A DNA stretch of 64,000 nucleotides from Candidatus Koribacter versatilis Ellin345. Its GTDB lineage: Bacteria; Acidobacteriota; Terriglobia; Terriglobales; Acidobacteriaceae. This document shows, in pieces, positions 53,614 to 61,643 of the stretch. Both the position numbers and the translations under genes were made by a program. Every line of letters starts with the position of its first letter. Within the stretch, counting starts at the first letter, position 1. The stretch covers positions 3,596,001 through 3,660,000 of the forward strand of contig NC_008009.1 in NCBI RefSeq assembly GCF_000014005.1, written 5' to 3'. Below the pieces are notes generated by a model. It was given only the letters and a program-made list of their open reading frames with translations. It searched no databases and was not told the origin of the DNA.

Positions 53614-55305
53614 GTGCAAATCGCGCCAATCTCGCGACTCTCCCTCCTCGCCGACTGCGGGCTGCTCCTCCTCGCACTGCATCTCCCCATTCACGCCCAG
53701 GAACAAGCCAATACGCCGAGAGATCTCGTTTACAGCGGCCCATGCAGACTCGGCGAAGCGCTGCCCGACACGCCGCGTTTTGAAGTGACCGGCGTCGTCC
53801 TGAATAACGTCACCGGATCGCCGATCGAAGGAGCTACCGTCAAGCTCAGTAGCGAATGCATATCCGACGAGCGCGCCCGCGCCACCACAACCGACGATGA
53901 AGGCAGGTTCACGTTCACCCACGTCCGCGGAATGGATGCCTACATCACGGCCACCTTCGGCGAGGCTTTCCCGGAGTGGAATGTTGGCCGCCGCGCCGAC
54001 GACCCGCTGAATCGCTACACGATTGGCCCGCACACCGGAGTGATTACCCTGCGCCTTGCGCCACCCGCTTACATCACCGGTGTCGTGCGCGGCGCAGACG
54101 GCGCTCCGCTCTCTCCGGCGATGGTAACTCTGCGTTGTCTCCGCCCGTGGGGCGGCTGGCCGCAACACGAGGGCTGCAGTTCGTCCAACGTGAAACCCGA
54201 CGGGTCGTATCGTCTCGGCCCGCTGCTGCCCGGTCGTTATGCGGTCGTTATCGAGCCCGAGGTGGAATTCGGAAAAGCTCCTGCCCCTGATGCCGATGGC
54301 GTAACCCGCAGCTATGTGCCGGTGCGCCAGCCTGCGCTTACCGACGACGAGAGTTGTCCCTATTTCGATCTGAAGGAAGGCGAGCAGAAGCGGCTCGACT
54401 TTAAGCTCAAGCGCGAAGTGTTGCACCACATCACGGGCGCGATCACCGGCAAGTCTTGGACGACCGTGAACGTCGTCGATCGCCTCGGCTCGCAATCTTA
54501 TCCGGTGAAACTTCTGGCGCAGTGTTGCGAGTTTGAGGCATGGGCGCCAAACGGAAGCTTCCGGATAGTCGGCGACGGCAACCTCAAAGGCGAAGTCTCG
54601 ATCAAGGTCCAGGACGGTGATCTTTCCGGCGTGGCGCTCCCCGCACACTCCGACGACCGCCTCACCATCCCCATCGAAGTCTCGAGTACTGCTCCGCCCA
54701 ACGAGAACAGCGTTTGCCTGTTCGGCGAGACAGCTTGTGGCTTCTGGTACGCGAACTTCCTCCGCTTCAACCCGCAAGGTGAGTTTGACGTAGTGCTTCA
54801 ATCCAGCATGAACGGCAGCACGTCCGACGGAGTACGACATGAGTCGGTCGAGGTTCCCTCCGGCAATTACGAGCTGATCGTTTCGACCACAGGCAACGTC
54901 TACGCCCAAACCATCTCATCGGGCGCGACAAATTTGTTGCGCGAGCGTCTCGCCGTGAATCCGGGCGACATACCCTCGCCCATTCGCATCGTGCTCGCCG
55001 AAGGCGAAATCGTCACCGGCACAACTCTGCGCAACGGCAAGCCGGCACGCGCGTTCGTGTATGCCGTTCCCAGCGAGAACGATGCTCGCGCTTTTCAGGG
55101 CGTCCCCAGCGACGAGCATGGGCAGTACAAGCTTGAGGGGCTCGCGCCTATCCAATACCACTTCTTCGCTTCCGACGTGGAACTGAACCTCGACCTTCAC
55201 GATCCCGACGCAATGCGCCCCTGGCTGCAATCCTCCGAGACGCGCAGCCTTGCATCCGGGAGTACCACGTCGCTAGATCTACACGTGTTGACTCCTGCGA
55301 AGTAA
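53614..55305 (+). CDS. Secreted carboxypeptidase-regulatory-like domain protein
   Basis: The 563-residue protein starts at GTG with AAAGGA upstream and a signal peptide ending near LPIHAQEQ. It contains repeated Ig-like/transthyretin-like units: FEVTGVVLNNVTGSPIEGATV with DDEGRFTF, ITGVVRGADGAPLSPAMVTL with PDGSYRLGPLLPGRYAVVI, and a late GTTLRNGKPARAFVY with DEHGQYKLEGLAP. These CarboxypepD_reg units are very common in exported acidobacterial proteins. No catalytic domain is present. The role is unknown; adhesion or a surface scaffold is possible. Confidence 0.75.
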   Translation: MQIAPISRLSLLADCGLLLLALHLPIHAQEQANTPRDLVYSGPCRLGEALPDTPRFEVTGVVLNNVTGSPIEGATVKLSSECISDERARATTTDDEGRFTFTHVRGMDAYITATFGEAFPEWNVGRRADDPLNRYTIGPHTGVITLRLAPPAYITGVVRGADGAPLSPAMVTLRCLRPWGGWPQHEGCSSSNVKPDGSYRLGPLLPGRYAVVIEPEVEFGKAPAPDADGVTRSYVPVRQPALTDDESCPYFDLKEGEQKRLDFKLKREVLHHITGAITGKSWTTVNVVDRLGSQSYPVKLLAQCCEFEAWAPNGSFRIVGDGNLKGEVSIKVQDGDLSGVALPAHSDDRLTIPIEVSSTAPPNENSVCLFGETACGFWYANFLRFNPQGEFDVVLQSSMNGSTSDGVRHESVEVPSGNYELIVSTTGNVYAQTISSGATNLLRERLAVNPGDIPSPIRIVLAEGEIVTGTTLRNGKPARAFVYAVPSENDARAFQGVPSDEHGQYKLEGLAPIQYHFFASDVELNLDLHDPDAMRPWLQSSETRSLASGSTTSLDLHVLTPAK

Positions 55306-55447
55306 CCTTCCGCTCGTTAGAGATCTGCACCGTCTCTGATTTCCTCGAATTTTTTTGCACCCTCTGTCGAATTCCGCTCTGCTGGTTCGACCATAGAGTG
55401 AAGGCAGCACAACGAGGCCCCCTAAAGACAAATTCCAGGAGACGACA

Positions 55448-55801
55448 ATGCCGCAATTTTTGGTTGCTGGTTACCTTCCCGACGACTTCGACCCGTCCCA
55501 AATGGACGAAGCGGCGGGCCTCAGAATCCACGAGCTCAACAAAGACATGATCGCTGCCGGCGTCAGAAAATTCGCTTGCGGACTCGGTCAAGCGAAGTCT
55601 CTGCGCTCACAGACCGATGGCGAAGTCCTCATCACCGACGGTCCATACCTTGAGACCAAGGAACACATCGGCGGTTTTTGGATTTTGGAATGCGCTGACA
55701 TGGACGATGCCATGTCATGGGCGCGCAAAGCCGTCGCCGCCACTCGCGGCCAAGGCGAAGTGCGGGAGATTTTCTTCATGCCCGCTCCCGAAGAGAACTA
55801 A
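55448..55801 (+). CDS. YCII-related (DGPF-type) protein
   Basis: This 117-residue ferredoxin-like-fold protein has the family pattern DGEVLITDGPYLETKEHIGGFWILECADMDDAMSWA, quoted in outline, with the DGPY variant of the DGPF motif. GGAG lies 9 nt before the ATG. Such proteins often sit beside ECF sigma factors, but none is here. The function is not known. Confidence 0.8.
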   Translation: MPQFLVAGYLPDDFDPSQMDEAAGLRIHELNKDMIAAGVRKFACGLGQAKSLRSQTDGEVLITDGPYLETKEHIGGFWILECADMDDAMSWARKAVAATRGQGEVREIFFMPAPEEN

Positions 55802-55838
55802 GCGATACGTTGTCCCACCAGGATGAAAGATATTTCAT

Positions 55839-56756
55839 TCATGGACGAACGCGGATAATCGTCTTCCCCTTGCTCCGTTCGGTCGGGTTCAAGGTGGCGA
55901 CCGCATCCTCGAGGCCGGCCACTTTGCCGATGATTGTCCGCAGCCGGCCATCCCGGACCCGCTGGACGAGCTCACTCAATTGGGCGCGATCGGATACGAC
56001 GACGAAGTCGATCGTCAGGCCGCTAGAGGGCCGCGCCTCGGTCGGGCCGGCAATCGTCACCAGCGTTCCTCCGGCGCGAATCAGACCCGCAGACCGCTTT
56101 GCGATGTCGCCGCCGAGGACATCGAAAACCAGATCGACCGCGCCAACATCTTCCAGGGCGTCGTTATCGAGGTCGACGAACTCCTGTGCGCCGAAGTCGA
56201 GAGCCGTCTGACGGCGGGCAGCGCGTCCAGTGCCGATGACGTACGCACCGGCCTCACGTGCGAGCTGGCTCGCCATCGAACCGACTACGCCCGCCGCACC
56301 GTGCACGAGGACGCTTTGTCCCGCACGAAGGCGGCCGTGCTCGAACAGCCCCTGCCACGCGGTCAGACCAGACATCACAAGGGCCGCGCCCACGTTGAAG
56401 TCGACGTCGCCCGGCAGCGGTGCAAGGTTGTGTGCCTCCACGGCCACCTGTTCCGCCAGCGTGCCGTCGCGATACCAGTCGGTGAGGCCGAACACCCGCT
56501 GTCCAATCGACAACCCTGTCGTGCCATAGCCGAGAGCGGTGACCACTCCGGCCAATTCGTGTCCGGGGATGGAAGGACTCCGGTCACGGCCGGCGCGATC
56601 AGTCCAGGTCGAGGGCCAAGTCAGCTCATCCCCAGTGAATCCCGACGCGTGAACCTGAACAACTACATCGTTTATCGCCGCCTGCGGCGCGGGCCGCTCC
56701 TCCAGTTTCATCCCGGCAGTTCCCGCAGCCTGGTCCGTCACCACAATCGCCTTCAT
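55839..56756 (-). CDS. NADP-dependent quinone-oxidoreductase-like protein (MDR family, zinc-free)
   Basis: The 305-residue protein has the medium-chain reductase layout: MKAIVVTDQAAGTAGMKLEE, IPGHELAGVVTALGYGTTGL, then the nucleotide-binding SVLVHGAAGVVGSMASQLA and VDLVFDVLGGDIAKRSAGL. It lacks structural-zinc cysteines, so it is of the quinone/enone reductase type rather than an alcohol dehydrogenase. It is convergent with the YCII-like gene and the last conserved metabolic gene before the IS region. Confidence 0.85.
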   Translation of the reverse strand: MKAIVVTDQAAGTAGMKLEERPAPQAAINDVVVQVHASGFTGDELTWPSTWTDRAGRDRSPSIPGHELAGVVTALGYGTTGLSIGQRVFGLTDWYRDGTLAEQVAVEAHNLAPLPGDVDFNVGAALVMSGLTAWQGLFEHGRLRAGQSVLVHGAAGVVGSMASQLAREAGAYVIGTGRAARRQTALDFGAQEFVDLDNDALEDVGAVDLVFDVLGGDIAKRSAGLIRAGGTLVTIAGPTEARPSSGLTIDFVVVSDRAQLSELVQRVRDGRLRTIIGKVAGLEDAVATLNPTERSKGKTIIRVRP

Positions 56757-56898
56757 CGCTCACCACCCTGTCTCGATCTCAACTTCATGACATATTCTCC
56801 TTCCACGGTCAGGGCATATTGGAATGGAATAGCCGGAAGTCCCGCAATCATCGGGATGCCGGGTCATGGCAAAGCGATGCCACTCAAGACATTTTCGG

Positions 56899-56918
56899 AT
56901 TACTTGTGATCAGGCGAT
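56899..56918. repeat. Target-site motif left of IS copy 1
   Basis: ATTACTTG, TGATCA, GGCGAT: this 20-bp motif abuts the left end of IS copy 1. It matches, without gaps, the motif left of IS copy 2 (59567-59586) and an unoccupied motif at 63401-63420. Confidence 0.75.
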
Positions 56919-56984
56919 TAATGAGATGGTCCGCCGCCGAGTACGATCTTTCGGCTCGGCAGATTCCAACAGGAGGATCATCTC

Positions 56985-58016
56985 ATGCGTATCGTAGCGG
57001 TCGGTATCGATCTCGGTAAAACCGTGTTTCACCTGGTGGCGATGGGAGAGCGCAACCGCGTGCTGGTGCGGCGGAAGTTCTCGCGTCAACAGCTGTTGGC
57101 TTACACGGCCAACCTCGAGCCCACTTTGATCGGCACCGAAGCCTGTGCCGGCGCCCATTTTCTCGCGACAGCCCTATGTGCGCAGGGACACGACGTGCGC
57201 CTCATGGCAGCCCAGTTCGTGAAGCCTTACCGTAAGTCGAACAAGAGTGACTTTCTCGATGCCGAGACGATCGCCGACGCGGTGCAGAAGGAGAACATGC
57301 GCTTCGTGCCAGTCAAGACCGACGAGCAACTCGATCTGCAGGCTATGCACCGCGTGCGCACTCGCCTGGTGCAGCGGCGCACGGCACTGATCAACGAGAT
57401 CCGCGGGTTCCTGCTGGAGCGCGGCATCATCTTTCCCGCGAAGCCGATTCACCTGCGCAAGCAACTTCCGGGTGTACTGGAAGACGCGACCCAGAACCTG
57501 ACGCCGAGGCTGCGCTGGCTGCTCTCTGAACTTGCGGAGGAGTGGAAGGAGTTGGAAGCTAGGATCATCGCTATCAGCGACGCCATCGAGCGGATCAGCA
57601 CCAGCGATCCGCTCTGCCAGCGCCTGCGCAAGATCCCCGGCTTCGGGCCGCTGGTCTCAACAGCAACCGTAGCTGCTATCGGCAACGGATCGTCATTCCG
57701 CAGGGGTCGCGACTTCGCGGCATGGCTCGGTGTTGTTCCCCGACAGTACTCCACGGGCGGCAAGACGGCGCTCTACGGCATGAGCAAACGCGGCAACCGT
57801 TATCTACGACAGCTGCTGATCCATGGCGCGCGTGCTGTCCTGATCCGGGTGAAGTACGACACCGCAGGGTTGGGGCAGTGGATCCACAAGCTGGCCGAGC
57901 GTGCACCGCGCAACAAGGTGATCGTCGCGATCGCCAACAAGCTGGCGCGTATCGCCTGGGCGGTACTCGCGAAGGGTGAGCCTTACCGCCATCAGCCCTT
58001 GGCGGCCGCAGTGTAG
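56985..58016 (+). CDS. IS110/IS1111-family transposase (recombinase), copy 1
   Basis: The 343-residue recombinase has an N-terminal RuvC-like DEDD domain (AVGIDLGKTVFHLVAMGE, LIGTEACAGAHFLA, YRKSNKSDFLDAETIADA), a coiled middle part and the C-terminal Tnp_20 domain (KIPGFGPLVSTATVAAIGN, AAWLGVVPRQYSTGGK, YGMSKRGNRYLRQLL) that carries the catalytic serine. AGGAGG lies 9-10 nt before the ATG. IS110 recombinases act with an element-encoded RNA that pairs with donor and target DNA. The copy is intact and differs from copy 2 by three residues. Confidence 0.95.
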   Translation: MRIVAVGIDLGKTVFHLVAMGERNRVLVRRKFSRQQLLAYTANLEPTLIGTEACAGAHFLATALCAQGHDVRLMAAQFVKPYRKSNKSDFLDAETIADAVQKENMRFVPVKTDEQLDLQAMHRVRTRLVQRRTALINEIRGFLLERGIIFPAKPIHLRKQLPGVLEDATQNLTPRLRWLLSELAEEWKELEARIIAISDAIERISTSDPLCQRLRKIPGFGPLVSTATVAAIGNGSSFRRGRDFAAWLGVVPRQYSTGGKTALYGMSKRGNRYLRQLLIHGARAVLIRVKYDTAGLGQWIHKLAERAPRNKVIVAIANKLARIAWAVLAKGEPYRHQPLAAAV

Positions 58017-58338
58017 TTCGGCCGTGGAAAAGACGCTGCGCTTGGAAAGCAAAAAACGCTTTCCACTTTCCCACCGCCGCTGCGGCGGCTGGTGATCAAC
58101 CAGTTCTACCAGGGTCTGCGGAGGGAGAAGAAGGACGAGAAAACAGTCAAACGGCGCGCCGGAAAACCTGTTGTTGATAACGGTCTCACTGACCGAGCGA
58201 TTTATCAGGACCGGCGCGCGCGGATCATCATCGAGGCCCGGAGAATCGAATCTCCACATTGAGGCCGGATACATTTGCGCAGACTGTCATTCCGTCCATC
58301 ACTCTACCTCTTGCAGTCCGGCGGCGGACCATACATTA
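58017..58338 (+). ncRNA. Candidate bridge RNA region of IS copy 1
   Basis: This 322-bp tail has no credible gene but many hairpins: 58044-58050/58058-58064 (7 bp), 58074-58079/58083-58088 (6 bp), 58089-58093/58099-58103 (5 bp), and a long-range 8-bp stem 58155-58162/58211-58218 enclosing GGTC-GACC at 58182-58194. Two of its three differences from copy 2 fall in the loop of the first hairpin, leaving the stem intact. IS1111-type elements encode their guide RNA on this side. RNA boundaries are not determined. Confidence 0.55.
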
Positions 58339-58506
58339 CCAACAGCGATCAGAATGCACGCCGGGTGCCCCACTTCTCGCGTGTGAAAATCGGAGGCTGT
58401 CACCGCGCCTATCGACAATCGTGTTGCCTCGGGACTGGTTGCCGTATTGCGATTTCTTGCCAATCAAGCGTGCACTGCCCGCCGATCTCAACTCGATTTC
58501 CCAACA
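58339..58506. other. Non-coding flank right of IS copy 1
   Basis: No gene is seen. The flank contains GGGTGCCCCACTTCTCGCG (from 58363), related to the palindrome at 61551-61577, so it is probably a relic of a dispersed intergenic repeat. Confidence 0.45.
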
Positions 58507-59022
58507 TCATTCCTCTAAGCACTCGTAATAAATCGAGGAGCCATCGCTCTCGACCGTGTTCTCCGCCAGTTTGCGGAAAGACGGCCAAACCTCTCTCGTG
58601 ATTCTGACCCGATTGTTGCAGAGAATCTGTTCGTGATCGGCACACACCAGGCGGTGCTCGCGGTTCGGAGCCTTGTCATTCAAGTCGAAGCAGATCGCAT
58701 CGAAGCTCCCCGTGTCAGGCCGTCCGACTTGGAACAGTCCAGCCGGAACGAGTAACTCACTCAAGCTTCCGTTCGCCCTTGACGTAGCTCCGAAGAACTC
58801 GCTCGCCTCAACCGCAGGCCCCCACGCAAAGAGCGTGATTCCGCCAACGTCAAAGGCGGGAAAAGAATAATGCGAAAGGAAGTGCTCAAAGGACTGCGGC
58901 ATCCTTTTCGACAGCTGCTGTTCTAGCCGTGCGAACAGTTCGAGATTGTCCTGTGCTTGGACCGGAACGCCATGGTCCACGAGTTTGCTGACAAACGTCT
59001 CGACCAAATCGTCTGGGTTCAT
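58507..59022 (-). CDS. SMI1/KNR4-like (SUKH-type) protein
   Basis: The product has 171 residues from MNPDDLVETFVSKLVDHGVP. The segment LSKRMPQSFEHFLSHYSFPAFDVGGITLFAW, quoted in outline, resembles the SUKH fold (an acidic/aromatic SF..FL..Y pattern), and FDAICFDLNDK continues it. SUKH proteins are common immunity proteins against secreted toxins, but many have other roles. The start is set by the ATGA overlap with the upstream membrane protein gene. No toxin gene is visible. The assignment is moderate. Confidence 0.6.
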   Translation of the reverse strand: MNPDDLVETFVSKLVDHGVPVQAQDNLELFARLEQQLSKRMPQSFEHFLSHYSFPAFDVGGITLFAWGPAVEASEFFGATSRANGSLSELLVPAGLFQVGRPDTGSFDAICFDLNDKAPNREHRLVCADHEQILCNNRVRITREVWPSFRKLAENTVESDGSSIYYECLEE

Positions 59023-59495
59023 GCTAGTTCGGCTCGCGGTTTCCGAAACACTCGCAGCACCGCTGACGCGACAGTCGTCCACGCGCCAGCCCACAATACG
59101 ATGATCAGTGCGTATTGCACTACCCCCGAAACTGTAAGAGCAGCGTCATGGAAATCTTGGCGGACGATTCCACCGGTGTAGGTCGCAGTCCATCCAAACA
59201 GAGCGGCAAGCAGTGCTCCAAAAGCGGACGACACGCGGCTGATCGTGTTTCGACTGCTCGACCACCCGATTTCATTGATGAGCCACCATCCTAAGGTGCC
59301 AAAGATCGCGAACACGAGGAACAGCGCAAGGTCGCTCTCAAATCGCGAGATTGCAATTGAGCACAAAGGGTCAAGGGAAACCAGTCGGTACCAAGTGCCT
59401 CCGGGCCTGGCGGCCGATGACAAACCCGTCACGATGCACAGGAGCAAGTGAGTACCGGGCAACAAGATTCTGATCGCTCTTGAGTTGAAGGCCAT
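59019..59495 (-). CDS. Small membrane protein of unknown function
   Basis: The 158-residue protein has about four hydrophobic segments: near 8-28 (IRILLPGTHLLLCIVTGL), 55-75 (LALFLVFAIFGTLGWWLI), 90-108 (AFGALLAALFGWTATYT) and 120-145 (VVQYALIIVLWAGAWTTVAS). No family is recognised. Its stop overlaps the SUKH-like gene start by 4 bp, so the two are translationally coupled. It lies entirely between the two IS copies. Confidence 0.6.
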   Translation of the reverse strand: MAFNSRAIRILLPGTHLLLCIVTGLSSAARPGGTWYRLVSLDPLCSIAISRFESDLALFLVFAIFGTLGWWLINEIGWSSSRNTISRVSSAFGALLAALFGWTATYTGGIVRQDFHDAALTVSGVVQYALIIVLWAGAWTTVASAVLRVFRKPRAELA

Positions 59496-59566
59496 TCAGG
59501 ACAACCGCGACTGGAAGCATAACCTCTGCTAACGGCCCTCACCACAAGGCATCGTGCCACACCGGC

Positions 59567-59586
59567 ATTACTTGCGATATGGCGAT
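59567..59586. repeat. Target-site motif left of IS copy 2
   Basis: ATTACTTG, CGATAT, GGCGAT: this motif aligns without gaps to the one left of IS copy 1. Joining left and right flanks of copy 2 gives the palindrome TGGCGATTATCGCCA at the insertion point. Confidence 0.75.
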
Positions 59587-59652
59587 TAATGAGATGGTCC
59601 GCCGCCGAGTACGATCTTTCGGCTCGGCAGATTCCAACAGGAGGATCATCTC

Positions 59653-60684
59653 ATGCGTATCGTAGCGGTCGGTATCGATCTCGGTAAAACCGTGTTTCAC
59701 CTGGTGGCGATGGGAGAGCGCAACCGCGTGCTGGTGCGGCGGAAGTTCTCGCGTCAACAGCTGTTGGCTTACACGGCCAACCTCGAGCCCACTTTGATCG
59801 GCACCGAAGCCTGTGCCGGCGCCCATTTTCTCGCGACAGCCCTATGTGCGCAGGGACACGACGTGCGCCTCATGGCAGCCCAGTTCGTGAAGCCTTACCG
59901 TAAGTCGAACAAGAGTGACTTTCTCGATGCCGAGACGATCGCCGACGCGGTGCAGAAGGAGAACATGCGCTTCGTGCCAGTCAAGACCGACGAGCAACTC
60001 GATCTGCAGGCTATGCACCGCGTGCGCACTCGCCTGGTGCAGCGGCGCACGGCACTGATCAACGAGATCCGCGGGTTCCTGCTGGAGCGCGGCATCATCT
60101 TTCCCGCGAAGCCGATTCACCTGCGCAAGCAACTTCCGGGTGTACTGGAAGACGCGACCCAGAACCTGACGCCGAGGCTGCGCTGGCTGCTCTCTGAACT
60201 TGCGGAGGAGTGGAAGGAGTTGGAAGCTAGGATCATCGCTATCAGCGACGCCATCGAGCGGATCAGCACCAGCGATCCACTCTGCCAGCGTCTGCGCCAG
60301 ATCCCAGGCTTCGGGCCGCTGGTTTCGACAGCAACCGTGGCCGCTATCGGCAACGGGTCGTCGTTCCGCAAGGGTCGCGACTTCGCGGCGTGGCTCGGTG
60401 TTGTTCCCCGACAGTACTCCACGGGTGGCAAGACGGCGCTCTACGGCATGAGCAAACGCGGCAACCGTTATCTACGACAGCTGCTGATCCATGGCGCGCG
60501 TGCTGTCCTGATCCGGGTGAAGTACGACACCGCAGGGTTGGGGCAGTGGATCCACAAGCTGGCCGAGCGTGCACCGCGCAACAAGGTGATCGTCGCGATC
60601 GCCAACAAGCTGGCGCGTATCGCCTGGGCGGTACTCGCGAAGGGTGAGCCTTACCGCCATCAGCCCTTGGCGGCCGCAGCGTAG
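59653..60684 (+). CDS. IS110/IS1111-family transposase (recombinase), copy 2
   Basis: This 343-residue copy is nearly identical to the transposase at 56985. Thirteen base differences are packed into about 165 bp (60279-60426), mostly silent, giving RQIPGFG for RKIPGFG and FRKGRDF for FRRGRDF; one more at the end changes Val to Ala. The rest of the gene is identical. All motifs of the DEDD and Tnp_20 domains are retained, so it should be active. Confidence 0.95.
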   Translation: MRIVAVGIDLGKTVFHLVAMGERNRVLVRRKFSRQQLLAYTANLEPTLIGTEACAGAHFLATALCAQGHDVRLMAAQFVKPYRKSNKSDFLDAETIADAVQKENMRFVPVKTDEQLDLQAMHRVRTRLVQRRTALINEIRGFLLERGIIFPAKPIHLRKQLPGVLEDATQNLTPRLRWLLSELAEEWKELEARIIAISDAIERISTSDPLCQRLRQIPGFGPLVSTATVAAIGNGSSFRKGRDFAAWLGVVPRQYSTGGKTALYGMSKRGNRYLRQLLIHGARAVLIRVKYDTAGLGQWIHKLAERAPRNKVIVAIANKLARIAWAVLAKGEPYRHQPLAAAA

Positions 60685-61006
60685 TTCGGCCGTGGAAAAG
60701 ACGCTGCGCTTGGAAAGCAAACACCGCTTTCCACTTTCCCACCGCCGCTGCGGCGGCTGGTGATCAACCAGTTCTACCAGGGTCTGCGGAGGAAGAAGAA
60801 GGACGAGAAAACAGTCAAACGGCGCGCCGGAAAACCTGTTGTTGATAACGGTCTCACTGACCGAGCGATTTATCAGGACCGGCGCGCGCGGATCATCATC
60901 GAGGCCCGGAGAATCGAATCTCCACATTGAGGCCGGATACATTTGCGCAGACTGTCATTCCGTCCATCACTCTACCTCTTGCAGTCCGGCGGCGGACCAT
61001 ACATTA
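60685..61006 (+). ncRNA. Candidate bridge RNA region of IS copy 2
   Basis: This is the same hairpin-rich tail as in copy 1. Differences are two bases in the loop of the GGAAAGC/GCTTTCC hairpin (60712-60732) and one base in a purine run near 60794. All stems are conserved. Confidence 0.55.
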
Positions 61007-61013
61007 TCGCCAG

Positions 61014-61478
61014 CTATTTGGAATTGCTCTTCTGAACCCACTCTCGTGTTCCAGTGATAGTGTCAATCTCCTTCGCCAAAGAAAGCACCCGTCCGGGGCG
61101 GTTGCAGCCTTCCAAGACCTCATGCAGTCGCGCTCCTATCGTTACCGAGATGCGCACTTCTGGATAGTCCACGCAAACGTTGCGCTCTTCGGGCCAATCG
61201 AAGAAGTTTTCTGCTTTAAGCCTCATCATCAGCTTTTTGACAACCTGCGCCGAAACCGTTTTCTCACGCTCGCCCTCCGCGACCACGTAGTATTTCCCTT
61301 CGTAACGAACGCGTCCGACACCGTCGATCGTAACGACGTATCCGGGGCAAGCTCCCACGCACCCTGTACGTTCGAGTTTCACGAGGAAATCGCCGGTCGG
61401 CGCGGTGTCTTGCCCCCACACAGAACCGAGGCATAAAAGAGCGAGAAGAAAGGCAGAACAGACAAACTGTCTTTGCAT
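61014..61478 (-). CDS. Exported DUF6438-like protein
   Basis: The product is 154 residues with a signal peptide (QRQFVCSAFLLALLCLGSVWG). The mature part begins FLVKLERTGCVGACPGYVVT followed by IDGVGRVRYEGKYYV, the pattern of the DUF6438 family (a paired-cysteine CxxxC strand then GxGxVxYEG). A second cysteine pair (NVCVDYP, LEGCNRPG) may form a disulfide. The function is unknown. Its 3' end lies 8 bp from IS copy 2. Confidence 0.7.
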   Translation of the reverse strand: MQRQFVCSAFLLALLCLGSVWGQDTAPTGDFLVKLERTGCVGACPGYVVTIDGVGRVRYEGKYYVVAEGEREKTVSAQVVKKLMMRLKAENFFDWPEERNVCVDYPEVRISVTIGARLHEVLEGCNRPGRVLSLAKEIDTITGTREWVQKSNSK

Positions 61479-61550
61479 AGTGATTAGAATCAATAAATCT
61501 GGACTGGCAAAGATCGTTGGCGATAACAGCTCTTACCATTACCTATTTCG

Positions 61551-61577
61551 CCACTTCTCGAAAATCGCGAGAAGTGG
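61551..61577. repeat. Palindromic REP-like element
   Basis: A perfect 10-bp inverted repeat, CCACTTCTCG with CGAGAAGTGG, lies around loop AAAATCG in the gap before the gamma-glutamyltransferase gene. The preceding TACCATTACCTATTT recurs (one change) at 63374-63388, and CCACTTCTCG recurs at 58370-58379. Confidence 0.65.
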
Positions 61578-61643
61578 GCGATCTGGCCGTGTTGAAATCG
61601 TAAGAGAACGAAGCTTAAAAGAAAAGATGGGAGTTGTCGCCTT

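Larger units (their letters stand above)
56919..58338 (+). mobile_element. IS110-family (IS1111-type) insertion sequence, copy 1
   Basis: The 1,420-bp element runs from TAATG at the left end to CATTA at the right end. A perfect 14-bp subterminal inverted repeat, ATGGTCCGCCGCCG at 56926-56939 and its complement at 58319-58332, lies 6-7 bp inside each end. There is a single transposase gene, a short left region (66 bp) and a long right non-coding region (322 bp). The subterminal repeats and right-side non-coding region fit the IS1111 group. Ends were set by comparison with copy 2, which has the same length. Confidence 0.9.
59587..61006 (+). mobile_element. IS110-family (IS1111-type) insertion sequence, copy 2
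   Basis: This copy has the same 1,420-bp length, orientation, ends (TAATG to CATTA) and subterminal inverted repeats as copy 1, from which it is offset by 2,668 bp. The right end lies 8 bp from the stop codon of the DUF6438-like gene, which it leaves intact. Confidence 0.9.

Noticed and set aside
57804-58274. 156-codon minus-strand frame conserved in both IS copies (also 60472-60942)
   Set aside because: Conservation is explained by the two copies being almost identical; it spans the transposase end and the structured tail and has no family pattern.
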